Assembly: GCF_022414535.1 (NCBI RefSeq)
Contig: NZ_JADWYM010000045.1
Span: 1-53,922, forward strand
Direction: 5' to 3'
Length of the DNA stretch: 53,922 bases
From: Streptomyces sp. MUM 2J
Lineage (GTDB): Bacteria; Actinomycetota; Actinomycetes; Streptomycetales; Streptomycetaceae
In this document: piece by piece, positions 36,876 to 46,354 of the stretch
How positions within the stretch are numbered: the first letter of the stretch is position 1
Layout of the letters: every line of letters starts with the position of its first letter
Position numbers and translations under genes: made by a program
The notes under the pieces: generated by a model
The model's database searches: none
The model's input: only the letters and a program-made list of their open reading frames with translations
What the model was told of the DNA's origin: nothing

Positions 36876-38459
36876 GTGTTCAACCGGAACCGATGCCTGC
36901 GGCAATTGGCGGCGATCGCTTCCATATCCTCCCTGGTGGCCGGATGCGGCCTCCTGTCGGATGGCGACCCGGCCGACGCCGGCCCGATCGTCGTGGGAAC
37001 GACCAGCTCCCCCAGCACGCTCGATCCCGCCGCCTCGTGGGACGGATCCTGGGAGCTCTTCCGCAACATCTACCAAACGCTGCTGGCCTACCCGAGCGGC
37101 GCGACCACGCCCCAGCCGGACGCCGCCGAGGAGTGCGCCTTCACGGACGACTCCAACCGCACCTACCGGTGCACGCTGCGGGCCGGCATGACGTTCTCCG
37201 ACGGTGACGCGCTGGACGCCAAGGCCGTCAAGTACTCCATCGACCGGATCAAGAAGATCGACGTTCCGGCCGGTCCCACAGGCCTCCTGGGCAGCCTGGA
37301 CTCCGTGGAGGTGAGCGGGGACCGCGAGGTGGTGTTCCACCTCAACCAGTCCGACGCCACCTTCCCGTTCGTGCTCGCCACGCCGGCCATGTCGATCGTC
37401 GACCCCGACGACTACCCCGCCGACGCCCTGCGCAAGGACGGGCACGTCACCGGCTCCGGGCCGTACGTCCTGAAGGCCTACACCGAGGGCAAGCAGTCCG
37501 TCCTCGTGAAGAACGACCGGTACAAGGGCCTCGCCAAGCGCAAGAACGACGCGGTGACCATCCGCTACTTCCAGGAGTCGGCCAAGATGGCCAAGGCGCT
37601 GCGCGCCAAGGACATCGACATGATCTACCTCGGTCTCGGCGCCAACGACATCGTCGAGCTCCAGAAGAAGGACCCGGGCGACGGACTCCAGCTCATCGAG
37701 AGCGCGGGCACCGACATCAACTACCTGGTGTTCAACCCCAAGGACAAGTGGGCCGGCAAGACGGCCGTGCGTCAGGCCGTCGCCCAGGTCGTCGACCGCG
37801 CGGCCATCGCGCACAAGGTCTACAAGGACACCGTGGACCCGCTGTACTCCATGGTTCCGAAGGGCCTCACCAGCCACACCACCGGCTTCTTCGACGACTA
37901 CGGCGACCCCGACCCCAAGAAGGCCCGCACCACGCTGAGGGAGGCGGGGATCACGGAGCGGGTGCCGCTCACCCTCTGGTACACCACCGACCGCTACGGC
38001 TCCGAGACCGCCGTCGAGTTCAAGGAGCTCAAGCGGCAGCTGGAGGACTCCGGCCTGTTCACCATCACGCTCAAGAGCAGGCCCTGGAAGACGTACGTGG
38101 AGGGCTACCAGAAGGGCGAGTACGCGGTCTTCGGTCGTGGCTGGTTCCCGGACTTCCCGGACGCGGAGAACTTCATCGCGCCGTTCGTCGGCAACGACAA
38201 CGCCCTGGGGACGCCGTACCCCCAGCCCGAGATCACCGGTGTGCTGCTGCCCCGCTCGCGCCGGGAGAGCGACCGCGCCAACGTCGTCAAGGACTTCAAG
38301 CGCGCCCAGCAGATCCTGGTCGACGACGCCCGGCTGTTGCCGCTGTGGCAGGGCAAGCAGTACACCGCCGCCAGCGACGACATCTCCGGGGGCGAGCGTG
38401 CGCTGGACCCGTCGATGATCATGATGATGTGGGAGCTGTCCCGCAAGACCAGTTGGTAA
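36876..38459 (+). CDS. ABC transporter solute-binding lipoprotein, family 5 (oligopeptide type)
   Basis: This 527-residue lipoprotein has a signal peptide ending in lipobox C24 (SLVAGC) and then the family-5 pattern: VVGTTSSPSTLDPAASWDGSWELFRNIYQTL, LRAGMTFSDGDALDAKAVKYS, VTGSGPYVL and PQPEITGVLL. It would deliver peptides or similar solutes to an ABC importer. No permease or ATPase gene adjoins it, so it is an orphan binding protein. GTG 36876 has GAGGAG 7 nt upstream; GTG 36870 is too close. Confidence 0.9.
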   Translation: MFNRNRCLRQLAAIASISSLVAGCGLLSDGDPADAGPIVVGTTSSPSTLDPAASWDGSWELFRNIYQTLLAYPSGATTPQPDAAEECAFTDDSNRTYRCTLRAGMTFSDGDALDAKAVKYSIDRIKKIDVPAGPTGLLGSLDSVEVSGDREVVFHLNQSDATFPFVLATPAMSIVDPDDYPADALRKDGHVTGSGPYVLKAYTEGKQSVLVKNDRYKGLAKRKNDAVTIRYFQESAKMAKALRAKDIDMIYLGLGANDIVELQKKDPGDGLQLIESAGTDINYLVFNPKDKWAGKTAVRQAVAQVVDRAAIAHKVYKDTVDPLYSMVPKGLTSHTTGFFDDYGDPDPKKARTTLREAGITERVPLTLWYTTDRYGSETAVEFKELKRQLEDSGLFTITLKSRPWKTYVEGYQKGEYAVFGRGWFPDFPDAENFIAPFVGNDNALGTPYPQPEITGVLLPRSRRESDRANVVKDFKRAQQILVDDARLLPLWQGKQYTAASDDISGGERALDPSMIMMMWELSRKTSW

Positions 38460-38538
38460 AGCCGTCCGGGACCCCGATGTCAGTGGGCGCCTGTAGGTTC
38501 TGAGACCTGAAGCGACCGCACGACAGAAGGACGTTGAC

Positions 38539-39222
38539 GTGACCGACACCGCCATGCTGCCCGAGTCCTGGCGCGGGGTCCTGGGCGACGAACTCCAGCA
38601 GCCCTACTTCAAGGAGCTGATGGAGTTCGTCGAGGAGGAGCGGGCGAAGGGTTCCGTCCACCCGCCGCGCGACGAGGTCTTCGCCGCACTGGAGGCGACG
38701 CCGTACGACCGGGTGAAGGTGCTGATCCTCGGCCAGGACCCGTACCACGGCGAAGGGCAGGGCCACGGGCTGTGCTTCTCGGTCCGGCCCGGCGTCAAGA
38801 TCCCCCCGTCACTGCGCAACATCTACAAGGAGATGCACCAGGAGCTGGGCACGCCCGTCCCGGACAACGGCTATCTGATGCCGTGGGCGCAGCAGGGCGT
38901 GCTGCTGCTCAACGCCGTGCTCACCGTCCGCGGCGGCGAGGCCAACTCGCACAAGGGCAAGGGGTGGGAGAAGTTCACCGACGCGGTGATCCGCGCGGTG
39001 GCGGACCGCCCGGACCCGGCCGTCTTCGTCCTGTGGGGCAACTACGCCCAGAAGAAGCTCCCGCTGATCGACGAGACCCGCCACGTGGTGGTGAAGGGCG
39101 CGCACCCCTCGCCGCTGTCGGCGAAGAAGTTCTTCGGCTCCCACCCCTTCACCCAGATCAACGAGGCGGTCGCCCGCCAGGGCCACACCCCGATCGACTG
39201 GACCGTCCCGAACCTGGGCTGA
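38539..39222 (+). CDS. ung: Uracil-DNA glycosylase
   Basis: This 227-residue family-1 UDG removes uracil from DNA. The water-activating GQDPYHG (D67 catalytic), the uracil-binding LLLNAVLTV, and HPSPLS (H189) with the Leu intercalation loop are all intact. The length matches other bacterial Ung proteins. It starts at GTG 38539, about 10 nt after an AGAAGGA site. It is a monocistronic repair gene. Confidence 0.96.
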   Translation: MTDTAMLPESWRGVLGDELQQPYFKELMEFVEEERAKGSVHPPRDEVFAALEATPYDRVKVLILGQDPYHGEGQGHGLCFSVRPGVKIPPSLRNIYKEMHQELGTPVPDNGYLMPWAQQGVLLLNAVLTVRGGEANSHKGKGWEKFTDAVIRAVADRPDPAVFVLWGNYAQKKLPLIDETRHVVVKGAHPSPLSAKKFFGSHPFTQINEAVARQGHTPIDWTVPNLG

Positions 39223-39412
39223 CGTGCCGCCGGGCCGGTCCCGCACGGGGGCGGATCGGAGCGGATCGGTGCCGCCTGAGCCCGATCGTCCCTCCCTGCC
39301 GCTAGCGTCGGGGCCAGTGCCGTGACCGGAGCGGCCCGCCGCGAGCCGGCGCACCCTCCGGACGCGGCACCGGCAGCCGGCAGGACGGCGGACGAGAGGC
39401 ACGGAGGACGTG

Positions 39413-39895
39413 GTGGCCGAGCGACGGGAGCAGGCGGCGCCGGACGCGATGCTGACCCGGATCGGGCAGGTGGTGATCCTGCACCACGGCGGCGACCGGG
39501 AGGAGGCCCGGCGCCGCTTCCTCGACCTGTGGGCGGAACTCGGTGCGGACGGCGACCCGCTTCACCGCTGCACCCTCGCCCACTACCTGGCCGACACCCA
39601 GGACGACCCCGAGGACGAACTCGCCTGGGACCTGAGGGCGTTGACCGCCGCCGCCGAAGTCACCGACGACCGTCCGGCCCGCCACGAGGGCGCGCCCGCG
39701 GCCCGCGCGCTCTACCCCTCGCTGCACCTGAACCTGGCCGCGGACTACGTCCGGCTCGGCCGCCCCGACGCCGCCCGCACCCATCTCCACCGGGCCCGTG
39801 GGGCGGCCGCGTCCCTCGCCGAGGACGGTTACGGCGACGGGGTCCGGGCGGCGATCCGGCGGATGGAGCTGCGGCTCGGTGAGCACCGCGACTGA
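39413..39895 (+). CDS. Conserved hypothetical protein, TPR-like
   Basis: This 160-residue, mostly helical protein has alternating helix pairs that look like tetratricopeptide repeats (LTRIGQVVILHHGGDREEARRRFLDLWAEL; HLNLAADYVRLGRPDAARTHLHRARG). Such folds mediate protein contacts. GTG 39413 has GGAGG 5 nt upstream; GTG 39410 is closer than ideal. TAGCGT at about 39303 may be its -10 box. Partner unknown. Confidence 0.75.
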   Translation: MAERREQAAPDAMLTRIGQVVILHHGGDREEARRRFLDLWAELGADGDPLHRCTLAHYLADTQDDPEDELAWDLRALTAAAEVTDDRPARHEGAPAARALYPSLHLNLAADYVRLGRPDAARTHLHRARGAAASLAEDGYGDGVRAAIRRMELRLGEHRD

Positions 39896-39905
39896 TCCTG
39901 GGAGC

Positions 39906-40421
39906 TCACCGGCCGTACGCCCGGTCGCACGCCACGGCCTCCGGGCTGTCCGCGCGCCAGCCGCCGTACCGCCTGCCGAGTGCGCAGACGTCGCCGTGCT
40001 CGCGGACGGTGCCCCGCACGGACTCGGCGACGTCGGGGAGGCCGAGCTGCGGGGGCCGGTGCGATTCCGGATTCCCGGGGTGCTGCTCCGCGGCACGGGG
40101 CCGCGACGGCGCGTGCCGTGCCCGCTGCTGCCCGTCGGCCGCATCGGGACCGGCCACGCGGTGCTGCGGCGCCTCGTCGGTGCCGGGCTCCGCCCTGCGG
40201 GACGGCCCGACCAGTTCGAGGGCCTCGCGGGCCGGTGCCTGCACGATCTGCGGCTCGGCCGACCCGTCCGGCCGGGGCACGGACGGCAGGGCCGGCGCGG
40301 ACGACCCCGAGGGCGGCGGGTGCGGTCCGGAGACGGGTGGGCGCTGGACCGTCACACAGCCTCCGAGGGCCGATACGGCCACGGTGACCAGGAGCGTTGC
40401 GGTGGTCGTCGTTCGATGCAC
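39906..40421 (-). CDS. Putative lipoprotein
   Basis: This 171-residue protein has a short signal peptide with lipobox C22 (SALGGC). A long Pro/Ser-rich disordered region (25-130) and a C-terminal patch with CALGRRYGGW and AVACDRAYG follow. Two C-terminal cysteines could form a disulfide. It converges on the TPR-like gene with a 10-bp gap. The GTG at 40421 lacks a clear ribosome site. No family recognised. Confidence 0.6.
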   Translation of the reverse strand: MHRTTTTATLLVTVAVSALGGCVTVQRPPVSGPHPPPSGSSAPALPSVPRPDGSAEPQIVQAPAREALELVGPSRRAEPGTDEAPQHRVAGPDAADGQQRARHAPSRPRAAEQHPGNPESHRPPQLGLPDVAESVRGTVREHGDVCALGRRYGGWRADSPEAVACDRAYGR

Positions 40422-40680
40422 CCGCGCAACTCTGCTGCGTCGGGGGCCGGCTCGGACGGTGGACAGGCGCAGGATGCCCCGCACGGGTGATCTCCGCACT
40501 CCTACGGAGGGTCGGGGGCCGTCCACGGCTGACGTCACTCGCCCCTGACGCGTCGACGCGCGCCGCGCTGTCGCGGACGGGCCGCGCGCGCTCCGCCGGG
40601 CTTCCGCCGGCCGGCGGCTTCCCGGGGCCCCGTATGCTGCGGGAGGCGGGATGGAACAGGCAAGCAGTGTGGGAGGGCCC

Positions 40681-41592
40681 GTGAAGGTCGGCTGCATCGG
40701 ACTCGGCGACATCGCGCAGAAGGCGTACCTGCCCGTGCTGGGGATGCTGCCCGGGGTGGAACTGCACGTGCAGACGCGTACCCCCGCCACGCTCGCCCGG
40801 GTCGCCGACAGCCTGCACCTCGCGCCGGCGCAGCGGCACGCGGACCTCGACTCCCTGCTCGCCCGGGACCTTGACGCCGCCTTCGTGCACGCGCCCACCG
40901 CCGCACATCCCGAGATCGTCACCCGGCTGCTGCAAGAGGGTGTCGCCACCTACGTGGACAAGCCCCTGGCCTACGAACTCGCCGACTCCGAACGGCTGGT
41001 GGCACTCGCGGAGGAGCGGGACACCTCGCTGGCCGTCGGCTTCAACCGGCGCTTCGCGCCCGGCTACGCCCAGTGCGCCGAGCACCCGCGCGAGCTGATC
41101 CTCATGCAGAAGAACCGCGTCGGACTGCCCGAGGAACCCCGCGCGATGATCCTCGACGACTTCATCCACGTCGTGGACACCCTGCGCTTCCTGGTCCCGG
41201 GGCAGGTCGACGACGTGACCGTCCGGGCGCGTGTCGAGGACGGCCTGCTGCACCACGTGGTGCTCCAGCTCGCCGGCGACGGCTTCACCGCGCTCGGTGT
41301 GATGAACCGCCTCAGCGGCTCCAACGAGGAGATCCTGGAGGTCTCCGGCCAGGACACCAAGCGGCAGGTCGTCAACCTCGCCGAGACCGTCGACCACAAG
41401 GGCCAGCCCACCGTGCGCCGGCGCGGCGACTGGGTGCCGGTCGCCCGGCAGCGGGGGATCGAGCAGGCGGTGCTCGCCTTCCTCGACGCCGTCCGGGCCG
41501 GGAGGGTGCTCAGCGCCCGGGACGCGCTGGCGACCCACGAACTGTGCGAGCGGGTCGTGGGTGCGGTCCTGGAGCGCTCCGGCGCAGTCTGA
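40681..41592 (+). CDS. Gfo/Idh/MocA-family oxidoreductase
   Basis: This 303-residue protein has an N-terminal Rossmann fold (VGCIGLGDIAQKAYLPVL), the EKP-like CVDKP region here as TYVDKPLAYELADSE, and a C-terminal alpha/beta domain. It should oxidise or reduce a sugar or cyclitol with NAD(P). The motif lysine is K in VDKP. GTG 40681 follows GGGAGG; ATG 40651 would add ten residues. Its 3' end overlaps the convergent lnt gene by 83 bp. Confidence 0.88.
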   Translation: MKVGCIGLGDIAQKAYLPVLGMLPGVELHVQTRTPATLARVADSLHLAPAQRHADLDSLLARDLDAAFVHAPTAAHPEIVTRLLQEGVATYVDKPLAYELADSERLVALAEERDTSLAVGFNRRFAPGYAQCAEHPRELILMQKNRVGLPEEPRAMILDDFIHVVDTLRFLVPGQVDDVTVRARVEDGLLHHVVLQLAGDGFTALGVMNRLSGSNEEILEVSGQDTKRQVVNLAETVDHKGQPTVRRRGDWVPVARQRGIEQAVLAFLDAVRAGRVLSARDALATHELCERVVGAVLERSGAV

Positions 41593-43084
41593 CCGCCCGC
41601 GCCCCCTCCGCCAGCGACAGCACGGCGAGCACCAGCAGGGCCACGTGCACCGGCCAGTCGCCGAAGCGGACGTACGGTGTGACGCCGTCGGCCACGGGTA
41701 CGTCGTACACCTCCGCCGTGCTCGCCCGGGTGCCCAGCCACGGGCCGACGCGCTGCCCGTCCGGTCCGAAGACGGCGGAGACGCCCGTGAGCGTGGCGTG
41801 CACCATGGGCCGGCCGGTCTCGGCGGCCCGCAGTGCCGCCAGCGACGCGTGCTGCCGCGGCGCCCAGCTCCCCTGGAACGTGGAGGTCGACGACTGGCCG
41901 ACCAGCACGTCGGCGCCGGCCTGCGCGAGCCGGCGGCTCATGTCCGGGAACGCCGTCTCGAAGCACACCAGCGGCCCCAGACCGAGGCCGTGTCCGGCGT
42001 CCATCACCACCTGCCCGGTCCCACGTCTGCGGTCCTCCCCGGCCGCCTTGCCGACCGCGGTCGCCCAGCCGAGCAGTGACCGCGCCGGAACGTACTCGCC
42101 GAAGGGGATCAGCCGCATCTTGTCGTAGCGGTCGCCGGTGAGGCCGTCGGGACCGACCAGGACGGAACTCTTGTAGATACCGGGCCGGTCGGAGCGCCGG
42201 GCGTCCACGTTGACCAGGATGTCCGCACCCGTCTCCCGGGACAGCGCCGCGATCCGCCGGGCCAGGTCCGGCCGCTCGCCCAGGTCGAAACCGACGCTGC
42301 TCTCGCCCCAGACGATCAGGTCGAGGTCCTGGCCGACCAGCCGGCGGGTGAGCTGCTCCTCGCGGTCGAAGCGCCGGTTGCCGCTGTCGGTGCCGTCGAC
42401 GATCCCCGGCTGGACGACGGCGATCCGGGCCAGGCCCGTCTCGTGCGGGCGCGGCGACCACACCCAGGCCGCCGAGGTGGCCGCCGCGGTGGCGACCAGG
42501 CCGGCCACCGCCGGGACACGCGCCGCGCGCACGGCCACGAGAACGGCGACCGCCACGTTCACGGTCACCAGCAGGAAGCTCACCAGCCACACCCCGCCGA
42601 CCGAGGCCAGCCGCAGCGCCGGCGCCACCTGCCACTGGCTCGCCCCGAGCATGCCCCACGGCCCGCCCAGCGCCTGCCAGGAGCGCACCAGCTCCGCGGC
42701 GAGCCACGCCGACGGCAGTACGACCAGGGCCGCCGCGATCCGTCCCCGAGCCGGAACACCCGCCAGGAACCGCCGCACCAGCCAGCCCCAGGGCGCCCAC
42801 AGCACACCGAGCAGGCCCGCCAGCACCAGCGTGAACACGTGCAGGCTCGGCAGCAGCCAGTGGTGCATGGCCAGCATGAAGCCGAACCCGCCGCTCCAGC
42901 CGTCGAGCGCCGCCCGCCGGGCCGTGGGCGCCGTCCGCGCGAGCAGGATCCACGGGACGAGCACGCCGTACGCGCACCACCACAGGGCCGGCGCCGGGAA
43001 GGCCAGCACGGGCAGCGCACCGGCCGCCGCCGCCAGCGCCGAACGGCGCCACGGGGAGGCGAGCCAGCCTTCGAGCGTCTCCAT
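41510..43084 (-). CDS. lnt: Apolipoprotein N-acyltransferase
   Basis: This 524-residue protein N-acylates the terminal cysteine of exported lipoproteins. It has about six transmembrane helices (1-205), then a nitrilase domain with the triad E261 (VWGESSVGF), K322 (YDKMRLIPFGEYVP) and C374 (LVCFETAFPD), and a final helix. An Arg/Pro-rich tail overlaps the 3' end of the convergent oxidoreductase. ATG 43084 follows AGGAAGG. It could act on the lipoproteins in this window. Confidence 0.93.
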   Translation of the reverse strand: METLEGWLASPWRRSALAAAAGALPVLAFPAPALWWCAYGVLVPWILLARTAPTARRAALDGWSGGFGFMLAMHHWLLPSLHVFTLVLAGLLGVLWAPWGWLVRRFLAGVPARGRIAAALVVLPSAWLAAELVRSWQALGGPWGMLGASQWQVAPALRLASVGGVWLVSFLLVTVNVAVAVLVAVRAARVPAVAGLVATAAATSAAWVWSPRPHETGLARIAVVQPGIVDGTDSGNRRFDREEQLTRRLVGQDLDLIVWGESSVGFDLGERPDLARRIAALSRETGADILVNVDARRSDRPGIYKSSVLVGPDGLTGDRYDKMRLIPFGEYVPARSLLGWATAVGKAAGEDRRRGTGQVVMDAGHGLGLGPLVCFETAFPDMSRRLAQAGADVLVGQSSTSTFQGSWAPRQHASLAALRAAETGRPMVHATLTGVSAVFGPDGQRVGPWLGTRASTAEVYDVPVADGVTPYVRFGDWPVHVALLVLAVLSLAEGARAVRLRRSAPGPHPRPARTVRGSPARPGR

Positions 43085-43343
43085 ACGGCGCCTTCCTACC
43101 CGGTGGGGCCTCCCAGTGTCGCGCGCCGGACACGCCGGCCGACAGAGGGCCGGGGCGGTGGCACCGGGCGCGCGGCCCTGACGTTCGCGAGCCCACCGGG
43201 GTGTGCGTGGCGCGGCGGGACGTGGCGCTGTGCCCGGGGACCGGCACCGGTCCGCCGGACGGACCCGGTGCCGGGCCGAGTGATGCTCCGGGGCGAGCCG
43301 ACGGCGTTGCGCGCGGAGGGCCACGGCGTTCTCGGCGGCACCC

Positions 43344-44789
43344 TTACGCGGGCGACCGGGGAGCGTGCTTCGGGGGCATCACACGGGCGGCCACGCTCCC
43401 CAGGACCGCCGCGGCGACGGCACTGCCGACGGCGAGCCAGCGCAGCACCTGCTCGATCGCCGTCCCCAGGCCGGTCGCGTCGGCGCGCACCTCGATCAGG
43501 GTCGCTGCGGCGGTCACGCAGATGCCCGCGACGCCGATCACGATGGCCAGTTCCACCCCGGAGGCCTGACCGACCCGCTCGGCCGGGACGACCGCCTGCG
43601 TACCGCTGCTTCCCAGGGTCCAGCCCATGCCGTACCCGAATCCGGTCAGTACGAGACCGGGTACGTAGATCGCGAGGCTGCCGCCGAGCGACACGAGGAA
43701 CAGGCCCACCGCACCCACCAGCGTCATGAGGACCATCGTCCGGGGGACGTCGAAGCGCTCGCCGAGCCGTCCCGACAGGGGTGCCGCCACCCCGGCGGCG
43801 ACGGAGGCCGCCAGGAAGACCATTCCGGAGACGAGCGGCGAGCGTCCTGTCACCTGCTGGAGATAGATCGTGACGCCGTACATGGCGACGACGAAGCCGA
43901 TGTTGGCCACGGTCGACATCAGGGTGGTGATCAGGAAGGGTCTGTTGCGGAAGAGATCGAGCGCGACCAGCGGCCAGCGCGCCACCCGCTCCCTGAACAC
44001 GAAGCCGATCAGCAGCAGCACCCCGGCCGCTGCCATGGCCGCCGTGACGGCGGGGCGCCAGACCTGCTGGCGGTCCACCGTCAGGGTCACGGTGGCGATG
44101 CCGAGGGTCACCAGGGCCAGGCCCGGCACGTCGATCGAGCGCGGCACCGTGGTGTCGCGGGACTCGCGCACCCCGGCGACGACCATGGCGATGGCGGCGG
44201 CACAGGTCGGCACGTTGACCAGGAACACCACGCGCCAGCTCAGCAGTTCCGTCACCCCGCCGCCGAAGACGGGACCCAGCGCCAGGGCCAGGGCCCCGAT
44301 CCCGTAGGCGTTGCCGATGGCCCGCATCGTCCGCTCCGGCGGGTACGCGTCGGTGATCACGGCGATGGCGAGCGGGAACAGCACGCCCGCACCGATTCCC
44401 TGGGCGATGCGCAGCGTGATGATGCTGGACGGAGTGGAGGCCAGGCCGGCACCCAGGGAGCAGAGGGCGAAGACCACGAGACCGATCATCAGCACCCGCC
44501 TGCGCCCGAAGATGTCCCCGAGCCTGCCACCCGGGATCAGGGCGGTCGCCAGCGCCAGCATGTAGCCGCTGATCACCCACTGGAGGTCCGTGGTGGTCGT
44601 CCCCACGTCCGAGGCCATCCGGGGCAGGGCGAGGTTCAGCGCCAGGAAGTCGAGCTGGACGACGAAGATGCAGAGCGAGGACGCGATCAGCGTCAGCCGG
44701 GGATTCGCCGGACGGTCACCGGGTCCGGGGGAGCCCGCGGCCGGGGTTCCGGCGGTACGGGACTTCCGTCGGAGCGGTCCGAGGTTCAT
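43344..44789 (-). CDS. MFS drug-resistance transporter, DHA2 (14-helix) type
   Basis: This 481-residue membrane protein has fourteen predicted helices. It carries FVVQLDFLALNLALPRMASDVG and GGRLGDIFGRRRVLMIGLVVFALCS, and motif C AYGIGALALALGPVFGGGVTELLSWR, which marks proton-driven exporters. Likely substrates are antibiotics or toxic organics. ATG 44789 follows GGGAGA. The intergenic DNA on both sides is long and no regulator is adjacent. It is divergent from an SDR gene. Confidence 0.9.
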   Translation of the reverse strand: MNLGPLRRKSRTAGTPAAGSPGPGDRPANPRLTLIASSLCIFVVQLDFLALNLALPRMASDVGTTTTDLQWVISGYMLALATALIPGGRLGDIFGRRRVLMIGLVVFALCSLGAGLASTPSSIITLRIAQGIGAGVLFPLAIAVITDAYPPERTMRAIGNAYGIGALALALGPVFGGGVTELLSWRVVFLVNVPTCAAAIAMVVAGVRESRDTTVPRSIDVPGLALVTLGIATVTLTVDRQQVWRPAVTAAMAAAGVLLLIGFVFRERVARWPLVALDLFRNRPFLITTLMSTVANIGFVVAMYGVTIYLQQVTGRSPLVSGMVFLAASVAAGVAAPLSGRLGERFDVPRTMVLMTLVGAVGLFLVSLGGSLAIYVPGLVLTGFGYGMGWTLGSSGTQAVVPAERVGQASGVELAIVIGVAGICVTAAATLIEVRADATGLGTAIEQVLRWLAVGSAVAAAVLGSVAARVMPPKHAPRSPA

Positions 44790-45203
44790 GGCGTTCTCCC
44801 GTGTACGCGTGTCCTGTCCGTGACCCGGTCGGCACGCCCTCTGCTCCCGCCTGCCGCTGCGGTCTCCGCGGGGACGGCCACGACGGGCCGGGACCTCGGA
44901 CGGAATGGTCTGTCTTGTGGCTCTTGTCGTCGAGTAGTTGCTTTATACGGGAAAGGACTTCGCCTCGCCCGCCGCCCCGGCCGACCGTCGGGGGGTGTCG
45001 CCGGAGAGCCTCGGTGCTGGTCCCGCTTCCGGCGCCGGTGCCGTGCTGCGCCCGATCGGAGCACCGGGCAGCGGGCCGTCGGTGCCGTCGGTGCCGTCGG
45101 TGCCGGGGTGGGCCGAACGTGGCCGGCGACAGGCGCGCCCGGTGCATTGCGCAGACCCCGGATGTGATCGATGATCGATCGGTCTTGTTCGAGGGAGGCA
45201 GTC
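44790..45203. other. Divergent promoter region with GCCGTCGGT repeats
   Basis: No gene is seen in these 414 bp. TTGTCG and TTGCTTTATACGGG (44920-44955) look like a plus-strand promoter, AT-rich against the background. GCCGTCGGT is repeated three times (45075-45101). TGATCGA recurs at 45165-45171 and 45172-45178, before the SDR start, and could be an operator. Confidence 0.45.
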
Positions 45204-45944
45204 ATGAAGCGTCTGGTCACGGTCGTCACCGGCGGCAGCCGCGGGATCGGCGCCGCCGTCTGCCGGCGGCTCGCGGAGGAGGGCCACGACATCGTGGTCG
45301 GCTACATCCGGGACGCCGAGGCCGCCGAGGGCGTGGCCGGCGCCGCCCGCCGCTCCGGGGTGCGGGCCGTGACCGTGCAGGCCGACACCTCGGTGGAGGC
45401 GGATGTCGAGCGGCTCTTCGACACCGCCGAGCACCGCCTGGGGCCGGTGACCGGGCTGGTCAACAACGCGGCGGTGACCGGACCGCTGGGGCGGCTGGCC
45501 GACGTCGGCACCGGTGCGCTGCGGCGCGTCGTCGACGTCAACGTGACGGGCGCGCTGCTGTGCGCCCGCAGGGCCGCGCAGCTGATGTCGCCGCGCGGCG
45601 ACGGGGTGATCGTGAACATCTCCTCCGGCGCTGCCACACTGGGCAGCCCCGGCGAGTACGTCCACTACGCGGCGACCAAGGCCGCCGTCGACACCCTCAC
45701 CGTGGGCCTGGCCAAGGAACTCGGCCCGGACGGCGTCCGCGTCAACGCCGTCGCGCCCGGGGTCGTCGACACCGACATGCACACGGCGATGGGCGAGCCG
45801 GGCCGGGCCCGCCGGATCGGCGCGGAAGTCCCCCTGCGCCGCGCGGGCAGGGCGGAGGAGATCGCCGCGGCGGTGGCGTGGCTGATGTCGCCGGAGGCGT
45901 CGTACACGACGGGAGCCGTGCTGCGGGTGTCGGGCGGACGATGA
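45204..45944 (+). CDS. Short-chain dehydrogenase
   Basis: This 246-residue SDR has TGGSRGIGAAVCRR for cofactor binding, NNAAVTG, and the catalytic S140-141/Y155/K159 in NISSGAATLGSPGEYVHYAATKAA. It resembles FabG-like sugar or ketone reductases. ATG 45204 follows GAGGGAGG; ATG 45171 is open but lacks a site. It may be co-regulated with the divergent exporter. Substrate unknown. Confidence 0.88.
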   Translation: MKRLVTVVTGGSRGIGAAVCRRLAEEGHDIVVGYIRDAEAAEGVAGAARRSGVRAVTVQADTSVEADVERLFDTAEHRLGPVTGLVNNAAVTGPLGRLADVGTGALRRVVDVNVTGALLCARRAAQLMSPRGDGVIVNISSGAATLGSPGEYVHYAATKAAVDTLTVGLAKELGPDGVRVNAVAPGVVDTDMHTAMGEPGRARRIGAEVPLRRAGRAEEIAAAVAWLMSPEASYTTGAVLRVSGGR

Positions 45945-46354
45945 GGATGCGCACCCGGACGCGGGCCGGCGGCGCCGGATTCGGTGAGACTGGTGCCGGG
46001 TGGGTCGACGGCCGGGAGCGGCGGCCGGTCCCCGAGTTGTCCGCCGGTCGCTGGTGCCACGGGAAGGGCGAGGACACGGACCGTCCACGGGGCCGCCGGA
46101 ACCGCTGGTGCGGAACCTGGTCGGACCGGTCGACGAGGCAGTCGGGGCAGCGCCTCCGGGATGCTGCCCCATCCGGCCGGCGATAGGCTGACCGGGCGAG
46201 GTCTCCCCGGAGTCGGCCGGCAAGCGCCTCCCACCGGGCCCACGGCTTCCTCCTGCGGGCACTCTCCCGCTCGCTGCCGGGTTCCGGCCTTGCCCCCTCT
46301 CCGACGGGCCCGCGTGGATGTCCCTCCCGCCGTGGTCTCACAGAGGGGAACGCG
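45945..46354. other. Intergenic region without a gene
   Basis: These 410 bp hold no convincing coding sequence. TAGGCT (46184-46189) could be a -10 box for the hydrolase gene, giving a leader of about 155 nt. No hairpin terminator is obvious after the SDR gene. Confidence 0.4.

Noticed and set aside
36645..38555. 636-codon minus-strand frame opposite the solute-binding protein
   Set aside because: Shadow frame without domains; the lipoprotein on the plus strand is clear.
43365..45167. 600-codon plus-strand frame opposite the MFS exporter
   Set aside because: Shadow frame, His/Arg/Gln-rich composition typical of antisense GC-rich DNA.
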